This document shows, piece by piece, positions 1 to 5,666 of a stretch of DNA of 8,703 nucleotides. Location: contig MEHH01000099.1 of assembly GCA_001940755.1 (NCBI GenBank), positions 1 to 8,703 of the forward strand, in the 5' to 3' direction. A program made the translations under genes and the position numbers. The stretch comes from Candidatus Heimdallarchaeota archaeon AB_125 (GTDB lineage: Archaea > Asgardarchaeota > Heimdallarchaeia > Heimdallarchaeales > Heimdallarchaeaceae). Below the pieces are notes generated by a model that made no database searches, was not told the origin of the DNA, and was given only the letters and a program-made list of their open reading frames with translations. Position 1 is the first letter of the stretch. Each line of letters starts with the position of its first letter.

Positions 1-1
1 T

Positions 2-973
2 TCTGATTCATTTACTCTAAATAATAACTATTTCTATGATAATTATCAAAGCATAGTTGTAAATAGGTCAACTAATGCTTATGTTGTATCTAACCATGTC
101 TTCAATAGTATTAATGATGGTATAACACTTTATGAAACTGAAGGATATGGTGTTTGGTCAAACACACTATTTGGGTGTGGGTTTAATATCTATGATCGCA
201 ATATGACTAGAGCAGCAACATTAGTCTTCCACAATACCAACAATTATGTTAACGGAAGACTAGTACATTTCTATCATAGTATAGAATTAGATTCTATTAC
301 AGAAGACTTAGGGCAAATTATTATGTATAACTGTTCTTACATTGATTTAGGTAAATTAAACTGCTCTGATTCTGCATATGGAATTTCTTTATTCAGTTGT
401 AAAGATTTCTATATCTATGACTGTGAATTTTACAACATAAAAAATGGATTTGTTTTCTATGATGTAGATAATATTGAAATAGACAACTGCACTGTAGAGG
501 GTGGATTCACAGGTTTAAGTGCTTTTTCAAGTATTAATCTTTATATCTACAATTGTAACATCAGCGAAAATAGTAATGTTGGGATATTTTTGCACGATGT
601 TGTTACAGCTGAATTAAGAATTAATGAGTTTATCAACAATACTAACTATGGGATTGCTCTAGATACTTGTAGTGATGTAATTGTTTATCATAATGATTTC
701 ATTGATAATGGAAATGGGTCTCTACCGCAAGCAGCTGATTTTTACGGAAGTACAAATTTCTGGTATTCTGAAACGTTAAGCGAAGGCAATTTCTGGAAAG
801 ATTATAGCGGCGTGGGAACATATTTAATTCATTGTCAATTTGATGATATCTTTGATCTTTTTCCTTCAGGACCTATAATCATCTCAGAATTCAAAACTAT
901 TACTTCAGCTCTGATAATACTCGGTATAATTTCCTTCGTATCAGTTCTAGATATCTATAGAAAAAGAAGATAG
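2..973 (+). CDS. NosD-like beta-helix surface protein, 5'-truncated by the window edge
   Basis: The frame is open from the first complete codon (position 2) to TAG at 971-973, giving 323 visible residues; the true start lies outside the window. An ATG at 203 falls mid-domain and is not a convincing start. The protein is built of short Asn- and aromatic-rich rungs (for example NNNYFYDNYQS, YIYNCNISENSNVGIFL, VYHNDFIDNGNG), as expected for a right-handed parallel beta-helix. Near the C-terminus, GNFWKDY followed by a Y-x-I and an FD-LFPSGP stretch matches the closing motif of NosD/CASH-type repeats. A hydrophobic segment (about visible residues 300-317) and the basic tail YRKRR form a C-terminal membrane anchor with the bulk outside the cell. 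It is probably an exported surface protein; substrate or partner is unknown. It converges with a second beta-helix protein, with 33 nt between the stop codons. Confidence 0.85.
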   Translation, partial: SDSFTLNNNYFYDNYQSIVVNRSTNAYVVSNHVFNSINDGITLYETEGYGVWSNTLFGCGFNIYDRNMTRAATLVFHNTNNYVNGRLVHFYHSIELDSITEDLGQIIMYNCSYIDLGKLNCSDSAYGISLFSCKDFYIYDCEFYNIKNGFVFYDVDNIEIDNCTVEGGFTGLSAFSSINLYIYNCNISENSNVGIFLHDVVTAELRINEFINNTNYGIALDTCSDVIVYHNDFIDNGNGSLPQAADFYGSTNFWYSETLSEGNFWKDYSGVGTYLIHCQFDDIFDLFPSGPIIISEFKTITSALIILGIISFVSVLDIYRKRR

Positions 974-985
974 TTTATCATAGAT

Positions 986-998
986 AAAATAAAAAAAA
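986..998 (-). terminator. T-rich tract after the 1007-2635 gene
   Basis: Read on the minus strand, the stop codon at 1007 is followed within about 9 nt by a run of eight T, one A and four T. Archaeal transcription commonly ends at such U-rich tracts. Beyond it lies a perfect 6-bp inverted repeat (TTTATC/GATAAA, 974-988, 3-nt loop) that directly follows the stop of the plus-strand gene. That repeat may be incidental. Confidence 0.5.
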
Positions 999-1006
999 GG
1001 GGGAGA

Positions 1007-2635
1007 TTATCTCTTTCTTCTTGAGATAAGAAAACCAGAAAGAGCAATCAATGTTAAAATGACATAAGCAAAACTAAAGGGACTTTCTTCTGTATTTGTA
1101 TTAAATATCTCATCTGGAAAATCTAGGGCATTGTTTGGGTCTGTTCCGTGTGCTATTTCCCAGCTGTCTATATGAGAATCTCCGTCAGTATCGTTTAAGA
1201 AGGGATCACAGTCATAAATAAACTCCAAGAAATTATTTAGTAAATCTTCATCTGGGTCTGCATATGCATCATTTGTAAGAGGATCTAAACCGTTATCATC
1301 TTCCCATTTATCTTCCATACCGTCTGAGTCACTGTCTACTTTGTTTGGCATAGTTCCAAGAGAGTATTCTTCCCAATTGGTTAATCCGTCTCCATCGAGA
1401 TCTTTTCCTGCGTCAGGTATAAGAGGATTTAATCCATTATATGCTTCATATCCATCTGGTAAAAGGTCTGAATCGCTATCCCACAAGTGGGGATTGGTCA
1501 TCTCCCAAAACTCCTGTATATTGGTTAGTAAATCTGTATCTGGATCTTCAAAAGCATCATCAACTAGTGGATTAAGTAGGTTTTCTACCTCATAATCATC
1601 TGGCATTTCATCATCATCAGTATCTTCATCATATTTATCTGTCAGATAGACTTTATCTTCCTCGTAATCATTTAATGAATCACTGTCTGAATTATAGAAT
1701 GGATAAAGATCAAGAACATCATCACTTCCATCAATTGCGTAGACTTTCCCATCACCTAGATCTGACCAAAAGTTGCCGACACCATCATAATACCACTCAT
1801 TGCCTGATGTGTGTGACTCATCATAAGCTTGTGACAAATAGTATACTGCATTTCTGATGAAGTAATTTCGATATATCACAGAATCTCCTCCTAATTGAAA
1901 TTCAACTCCATAATCCCAATTGTCTATGAAAACATTATCAATAATATTTGTAAAATCAACAGAACTCAGCTGTAACCCATATTCATTTTCTTTGAAAGTG
2001 TTGTTAAAGAAATCTAAGTTTGAACAACTAGTAAAAGTCATCTGCTGATTCTTTTCAAATGTATTATGTTCTATAACTGAGGAAGTGAAATGGCCTCTCC
2101 AAATTGAAAAATCAATCTCATAGAAATAGTTAGTATCTATTTGGAAATTAGATGAATCTTCAACATAAATCCCAAAGATGCATTTATGGATGTAATTTTC
2201 TTGGATTATTATACCTGCAGCAGTATTAATTACCGCTATTGCGTTTCCATCGTAATTGGCATTTTCTAGAGTATTATTGATGATAGAGGATTGATTGTAA
2301 ATGAAATCTAAAATAATAGGTTGATCTGCTTTAATATAGCAATCCCTAATCTCCCAATAAGCAGTAACATCACTAATACTAATACCATAACCTCCAACAT
2401 TAGTTATGTTAAGATTTTGAATAACAAAAGGTGTAGAAGGTGATCCATCTCCACTAATTTCAGGAAAATTATAGAAATCATTATCATTTTGAATTAGTAT
2501 AGGGGTTGCATCTACATAACTTGAGATTACTATATCGTTAATAGTACTAGTCGTGTTAGAACTTGCTTGATAACTTAAAATTGATGTAAATATCAATAAA
2601 ACTATAATACTTGAAATAACAAATTTCTTTTTCAT
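1007..2635 (-). CDS. Secreted, membrane-anchored NosD-like beta-helix protein with Asp-rich TSP3-like repeats
   Basis: I start the gene at ATG 2635 (542 residues). A GTG three codons upstream (2644) is possible, but the ATG gives a classical signal peptide: MKKK followed by a hydrophobic core at about residues 5-21. Residues 56-310 are beta-helix rungs, opened by a SGDGSPSTPFVIQNLNI segment and closed by GNFWSDLGDG with Y-x-I and DLYPF, the usual NosD-type domain borders. Residues 317-507 hold Asp-rich repeats of the DSDSDG/DLDGDG type, probably Ca2+-binding. A hydrophobic helix (about 518-537) and SRRKR anchor the C-terminus. The inferred role is a calcium-stabilised surface protein projecting from the cell; the ligand is unknown. 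NosD of the nitrous oxide system is only the founding fold, and no nos genes are nearby. Confidence 0.88.
   Translation of the reverse strand: MKKKFVISSIIVLLIFTSILSYQASSNTTSTINDIVISSYVDATPILIQNDNDFYNFPEISGDGSPSTPFVIQNLNITNVGGYGISISDVTAYWEIRDCYIKADQPIILDFIYNQSSIINNTLENANYDGNAIAVINTAAGIIIQENYIHKCIFGIYVEDSSNFQIDTNYFYEIDFSIWRGHFTSSVIEHNTFEKNQQMTFTSCSNLDFFNNTFKENEYGLQLSSVDFTNIIDNVFIDNWDYGVEFQLGGDSVIYRNYFIRNAVYYLSQAYDESHTSGNEWYYDGVGNFWSDLGDGKVYAIDGSDDVLDLYPFYNSDSDSLNDYEEDKVYLTDKYDEDTDDDEMPDDYEVENLLNPLVDDAFEDPDTDLLTNIQEFWEMTNPHLWDSDSDLLPDGYEAYNGLNPLIPDAGKDLDGDGLTNWEEYSLGTMPNKVDSDSDGMEDKWEDDNGLDPLTNDAYADPDEDLLNNFLEFIYDCDPFLNDTDGDSHIDSWEIAHGTDPNNALDFPDEIFNTNTEESPFSFAYVILTLIALSGFLISRRKR
1115..1687 (-). 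repeat. Asp-rich calcium-binding-type repeat region, 48-residue period
   Basis: Within the 542-residue surface protein the D-x-D-x-D start of the unit recurs at residues 338, 386, 434 and 482, exactly 48 residues apart, after a shorter unit at 317. Each unit holds two Asp-rich half-sites: a D-S-D-S-D-x-x-x-D-x-[YW]-E half, then a GL-[ND]-P-L spacer leading to a D-x-D-x-D-L-x-N half. This pattern is typical of thrombospondin type 3-like Ca2+-binding repeats. The repeats are diverged at DNA level. Confidence 0.8.
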
Positions 2636-2654
2636 TTTGTACACTAAATTAACT

Positions 2655-2660
2655 TTATAG
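2655..2660 (-). promoter_or_regulatory. TATA-like box for the minus-strand surface-protein gene
   Basis: Minus-strand CTATAA lies about 20-25 nt before ATG 2635. This fits an essentially leaderless archaeal transcript and argues for ATG 2635 over GTG 2644, which would sit only about 11 nt from the box. Confidence 0.4.
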
Positions 2661-2716
2661 TAATTGTACTAAATAAATAATTTGCATAAATCTATCTGAG
2701 TTGTTTTTCCATTAGA

Positions 2717-2725
2717 TTTATTATT
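2717..2725 (+). promoter_or_regulatory. TATA-like box for the aldo/keto reductase gene
   Basis: TTTATTATT is centred 25 nt before ATG 2746, the spacing expected when transcription starts at or next to the start codon. No Shine-Dalgarno sequence is visible. Confidence 0.5.
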
Positions 2726-2745
2726 GCATAGTAATTCACAATTTC

Positions 2746-3726
2746 ATGAGTAAAAACACAAATAATGTGCTTGTTAAGAGGAAACTTGGAAAAACAGATA
2801 TCGATATTACACCCATAGGTCAAGGTGTAATGCAATTTGCTGGAGGTCACACTTTTCTCAAGTTTTTGTATAATAAAATGGATGATAATCTTTCTAATAG
2901 AATTGTTAAAACTGCCTTAGATAGTGGTATAAACTGGTTTGACACAGCTGAAGCCTATGGTGGAGGTATTTCTGAAACAAAATTAGCTAAAGGTTTGAAG
3001 GCAGCTAAAGTAAAGGATGAAGAGGTTATTTTAGCAACAAAATGGAGCCCAGTTTTAAGAAGATCAAAATCGGTTAAGAAAACAATTTCTGACCGCTTGA
3101 AATATTTAGAACCGTATACTATTGATTTACATCAAATACATAATCAAATGTCTGTTTCATCAATAAGAAAGCAAGTAGATGCTATGGCAGATCTTTATGA
3201 TGAGGGTAAAATTCGTTCTGTTGGAGTTAGTAATTTTTCTGCCAAGAATACTATTTTAACAAATGATATCCTCAAAGAGAGAGGATTAACTCTAGCTTCA
3301 AATCAAGTGAATTATAGTTTGATTCATAGAAATATTGAAAGTAATGGACTTCTAGATGCTGCAAAAGAACTTGGTATAACCATCATAGCTTGGTCTCCTC
3401 TGCAAATGGGTGTTTTAACAGGAATTTACCATTTCGATGAAAATGCTTTCAAGGATAAGAAATACGGTAAGAAAATAATGATCAAACGACATCTAAACAA
3501 GAGCTTAGAACTGATGAAAGAAATAGATCAAATTGCTAAAAGTCACAAAGTTACCATAGCACAAGTTGCTTTAAATTGGCTAGTAAACTATCATGGAGAC
3601 ACAGTTGTTGCAATACCTGGAGCAACTAAACCTAAGCAAGCAGAACTGAATGGTCAAGCCATGAATTTTAATTTAACTAAAACAGAATTAAATGATGTAG
3701 AAGAACTCTCAAGAGAGTTCCTTTAA
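2746..3726 (+). CDS. Aldo/keto reductase
   Basis: This 326-residue protein has the length and motif order of a cytosolic NAD(P)H-dependent aldo/keto reductase with a (beta/alpha)8 barrel. Visible elements are RKLGKTDIDITPIGQG at the N-terminus, catalytic D66 and Y71 in NWFDTAEAYGGG, K99 in ATKWSP and H132 in DLHQIH, which complete the Asp-Tyr-Lys-His tetrad. Also present are GVSNFS at 160-165, NQVNYSL at 187-193, WSPLQMGVLTG at 216-226, and the cofactor-phosphate loop IPGATKPKQAELN at 290-302. Members reduce aldehydes or ketones, or oxidise alcohols; the sequence does not tell the substrate. The ATG at 2746 has a TATA-like box 25 nt upstream and no leader. The gene is divergent from the beta-helix gene and convergent with the GNAT gene, and no pathway is implied by the neighbours. 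Confidence 0.95.
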   Translation: MSKNTNNVLVKRKLGKTDIDITPIGQGVMQFAGGHTFLKFLYNKMDDNLSNRIVKTALDSGINWFDTAEAYGGGISETKLAKGLKAAKVKDEEVILATKWSPVLRRSKSVKKTISDRLKYLEPYTIDLHQIHNQMSVSSIRKQVDAMADLYDEGKIRSVGVSNFSAKNTILTNDILKERGLTLASNQVNYSLIHRNIESNGLLDAAKELGITIIAWSPLQMGVLTGIYHFDENAFKDKKYGKKIMIKRHLNKSLELMKEIDQIAKSHKVTIAQVALNWLVNYHGDTVVAIPGATKPKQAELNGQAMNFNLTKTELNDVEELSREFL

Positions 3727-3737
3727 TCTTTATTTTT
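3703..3737 (+). terminator. Hairpin plus T-rich tract spanning the end of the aldo/keto reductase gene
   Basis: GAACTCTC (3703-3710) and GAGAGTTC (3713-3720) form a perfect 8-bp inverted repeat with a 2-nt centre, in practice a 7-bp stem with a 4-nt loop. It is made from the last sense codons of the reductase. The stop and a T-rich stretch (CTTTAATCTTTATTTTT) follow at once. The layout resembles an intrinsic terminator. The same hairpin lies just past the stop of the opposing GNAT gene, so it could act in both directions. Confidence 0.5.
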
Positions 3738-4340
3738 GGGTTCTCTTATCATCACCCAATTTTGAAGATTTAATCCTGGTATTATTGTCTCTTTAGCTAT
3801 CTCAAATCCAAATCTCTGATAATAAGCTACATTTCTTTCTTCTTGAGTTTCAAGGAAACACTTCAGATTATCATCATCAAGTTTCTTCATCATTGGCAAT
3901 ATCAGCTTTGTTCCTAAACCCTTTCCCTGTTCATCAGGAGTAACACCAATGGGTGATAATTGAATATAAGGAGGTTCTATTACAGAATCTCTCAAAGAAG
4001 TTGTGTAATGATTAACCTCATCAAATTTTGAAACCATAGAAAATCCTACTTTTGCATAAAGTCTCAAACCACCTGTAAGCATCCCTCTCCAAGTACTAAC
4101 ATGAGCTTTGTCACTTGGAATCCAAACAGCGATTCCCTCAAATTTATCAGAACTAGCATAAACATAACCATACTTAATTCCATAATGAATCCTGAACCTA
4201 AAATAATCCAAGAGATAGTCAAATCTAGTTGATTCTTCTACAAAGACTGCTTTACTTAGTGGATCTTTCATGAAAGCTAAAGCTAATGTTTTTGCAGCAA
4301 TTGGTAAATCCTTCTTTTTTACTTTAACTAAATTTTTCAA
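3723..4340 (-). CDS. GNAT-family N-acetyltransferase, TTG start
   Basis: This 205-residue protein has the acetyl-CoA-binding features of the GNAT fold. The segment LSPIGVTPDEQGKGLG (128-143) is motif A with the Q-x-x-G-x-G pyrophosphate loop, and NVAYYQRFGFE (170-180) is motif B. The N-terminus (KKKDLPIAAKTLALAF-KDPL) is the usual opening of this family. The acceptor substrate cannot be read from the sequence; the length and the WRGMLTGGLRLYAK region recall uncharacterised Rimi-like/YjdJ-like GNATs. No ATG or GTG fits the N-terminus; TTG at 4340 is chosen. An in-frame ATG at 4352 is cut off by TAA two codons later. The gene lies 51 nt downstream of the RING-like gene on the same strand, so they may be co-transcribed. 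Its stop overlaps the reductase stop in TTAA. Confidence 0.88.
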   Translation of the reverse strand: MKNLVKVKKKDLPIAAKTLALAFMKDPLSKAVFVEESTRFDYLLDYFRFRIHYGIKYGYVYASSDKFEGIAVWIPSDKAHVSTWRGMLTGGLRLYAKVGFSMVSKFDEVNHYTTSLRDSVIEPPYIQLSPIGVTPDEQGKGLGTKLILPMMKKLDDDNLKCFLETQEERNVAYYQRFGFEIAKETIIPGLNLQNWVMIREPKNKD

Positions 4341-4383
4341 CAGTTAAACCATATCCCTTATGTTTGTTGTTCTCGAATTATCA

Positions 4384-4390
4384 GTTTAAA
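4384..4390 (-). promoter_or_regulatory. Possible TATA-like box between the RING-like and GNAT genes
   Basis: Minus-strand TTTAAAC is centred about 47 nt before TTG 4340. It would give a leader of about 20 nt containing AAGGG (a possible weak ribosome site) and the two-codon reading ATG-GTT-TAA. Co-transcription from the upstream gene is an equally good reading. Confidence 0.25.
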
Positions 4391-4391
4391 T

Positions 4392-5003
4392 CTATTTTGC
4401 TTTAACCCAGAACTGTTCATCATTCTTATCCAATTTAAATGATAACTCTTGTATTTCTCTTCCACATCTTGGACATGTGTAACCTTCTTCTGCAAAATCT
4501 AACAGTTCTGCTTTGTGAAAAGCATGTTGACATGGTTTGACTACAGCAATTTCCTCAGTTGGATTGATTATTTTAGAACAGAGGTTACAGTATAGTACTT
4601 TGTTACCACAATTATCACATAGAAGAGATCCTTGTTTGCTAGAATAAGTGATATCACTACCACAATGGAAGCAGAAGTATAGCTTGTCTTTTAGTTTCCT
4701 CTTGATGTTTGAATGAATACTAGATGCAATTAAACCTCCAACGAGTCCAATTAAACCAATGAATGGAAGTGGAAACATTATTACAAATAACCACCATAAA
4801 TCACCATCATTTTGAACCAAAGGTACGCCTATTCCAATATATGCAGATATAAAAAAGACTCCCAAACCTAGAAAGAGATATCTGAAAGCAGCTAAAAAAC
4901 ATCTAATAGAACAATACTTAGTAAAATTGAATCGTGGTGAGAAAAATGACCTAGTTTTTTGTATCTTGATTCTCTCCTCACACACTACACACTGAAGACT
5001 CAT
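4392..5003 (-). CDS. Two-helix membrane protein with zinc ribbon and C-terminal RING-H2-like domain
   Basis: This 203-residue protein starts at ATG 5003 with a TATA-like box about 29 nt upstream. In order: an N-terminal C5-x2-C8 and C31-x3-C35 pair (YCSIRC, treble-clef-like); two membrane helices at about 41-61 and 70-95; a ribbon C111-x2-C114 and C129-x2-C132; and a C-terminal module C139-x2-C142-x15-C158-x-H160-x2-H163-x13-C177-x2-C180. That module follows RING-H2 spacing, including KPCQHAFHK and TCPRCG and an aromatic (F170) where RING domains carry the E2-contacting Trp. The sixth ligand position, normally Cys three residues after the second His, is Glu166. An E3-ligase-like role at the membrane is an attractive inference; a structural zinc-binding role is the alternative. 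The topology puts both zinc-bearing ends on the same side. It may form an operon with the GNAT gene and is divergent from the 5112 zinc-ribbon gene. Confidence 0.8.
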   Translation of the reverse strand: MSLQCVVCEERIKIQKTRSFFSPRFNFTKYCSIRCFLAAFRYLFLGLGVFFISAYIGIGVPLVQNDGDLWWLFVIMFPLPFIGLIGLVGGLIASSIHSNIKRKLKDKLYFCFHCGSDITYSSKQGSLLCDNCGNKVLYCNLCSKIINPTEEIAVVKPCQHAFHKAELLDFAEEGYTCPRCGREIQELSFKLDKNDEQFWVKAK

Positions 5004-5027
5004 TGTGTTATCTACACAGATTTTTGA

Positions 5028-5036
5028 TAATTTAAG
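5028..5036 (-). promoter_or_regulatory. TATA-like box for the RING-like gene
   Basis: Minus-strand CTTAAATTA is centred about 29 nt before ATG 5003, predicting a leader of only a few nucleotides. It lies in the 108-nt divergent region shared with the 5112 gene. Confidence 0.5.
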
Positions 5037-5078
5037 TATATTAATAGTTGTAAATGAAAACCTAATTCTGTGAAGAAC

Positions 5079-5087
5079 CTTTAATTA
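5079..5087 (+). promoter_or_regulatory. TATA-like box for the 5112 zinc-ribbon gene
   Basis: CTTTAATTA is centred 29 nt before ATG 5112. The spacing and CTTTAA core match the box in front of the paralogous gene at 6793. Confidence 0.5.
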
Positions 5088-5111
5088 CCACTTTGTTTCT
5101 AGTATGCTATT

Positions 5112-5630
5112 ATGGTAAAGATTTTCTGTTCCAAATGTGGAAAATTACATGAAACAGAAGGAAAAATATGTGAAAATTGTGGTGAAGATTTAGAGGGATC
5201 TATTCTTCGTTACAAACAAAAACATCTTCCTATCAAGTATGAAAATGCTTCCAAAATTCCTCCAAATATGGATGAAGAAACATACAAAAAGCAAAAAGCT
5301 AAAGCAGAAAGAAGAGAGAAAACTCAAGTAGTTTTTGCTATTCTGACTCTTGGTTTTGGTGTTGGTTTACTTCTAATAGTCATCTTTGCTAATTGGGCAA
5401 ATCAGGTCTTCATTAGCCTAACAATACTCCTTGGATTAGTATTTCTGGTATCAATAGTTACTACAGCTTCACTATCAAGTAAGAGTAAAGGCAGAACTGG
5501 AACAGGCTGTTGTTCTGGGAGTGACTGCTCTGGCTGTGATTGTGGTGGTTGTAACTGTGCAGATTGTGCAGGAGACTGTGGAGATTGCGGAAGTGGTTGT
5601 GACTGCAGCGGGTGCGATATTTCTTGCTAA
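5112..5630 (+). CDS. Zinc-ribbon, two-helix membrane protein with Cys/Gly/Asp-rich tail
   Basis: I do not recognise a named family. The 172 residues divide into an N-terminal zinc ribbon (C6-x2-C9-x10-C20-x2-C23), a conserved ILRYKQKHLPIK stretch (31-42), a highly charged Lys/Glu linker (55-71), two membrane helices (about 73-93 and 98-120), and a tail from 131 with 14 cysteines in 42 residues (CC, then CSGC, CDC, CNC and CGDC steps). With two helices, the ribbon and the tail should face the same side, probably the cytoplasm. The tail could bind several metal ions, resemble a disulfide-rich cap, or be acylated; none of these is shown. Its coding DNA is G-richer than the surroundings. It is the most intact member of the ribbon family at 6793, 7540 and 7908. 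A T-rich tract follows, then the convergent PFK gene 36 nt on. Confidence 0.88.
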   Translation: MVKIFCSKCGKLHETEGKICENCGEDLEGSILRYKQKHLPIKYENASKIPPNMDEETYKKQKAKAERREKTQVVFAILTLGFGVGLLLIVIFANWANQVFISLTILLGLVFLVSIVTTASLSSKSKGRTGTGCCSGSDCSGCDCGGCNCADCAGDCGDCGSGCDCSGCDISC

Positions 5631-5643
5631 AAGAATAACACCC

Positions 5644-5659
5644 TTCTTTTTTTCTTCTT
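5644..5659 (+). terminator. T-rich terminator after the 5112 gene
   Basis: A pyrimidine tract containing a run of seven T (5647-5653) begins 13 nt after the stop at 5630. It fits archaeal U-tract termination. No hairpin is evident. Confidence 0.55.
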
Positions 5660-5666
5660 ATCAAAA

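Noticed and set aside
1341..1857. Two plus-strand open frames (1341-1595 and 1675-1857) opposite the surface-protein gene
   Set aside because: They lie antisense to the Asp-rich repeats. Their Ser/Pro- or His-rich composition is what Asp/Ser codons give when read backwards, and no family features are present.
1007..2635. Assignment of the beta-helix protein as the nitrous-oxide-reductase factor NosD
   Set aside because: Only the fold signature matches. The protein has Asp-rich repeats and a C-terminal anchor, and no nos genes are adjacent.
5616..5630. Possible eukaryote-like CaaX prenylation signal at the C-terminus of the Cys-tail protein (GCDISC)
   Set aside because: The Cys four residues from the end is required for a CaaX box, and that position is Asp here. 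The 6793 product (FCFWCV) also does not fit.
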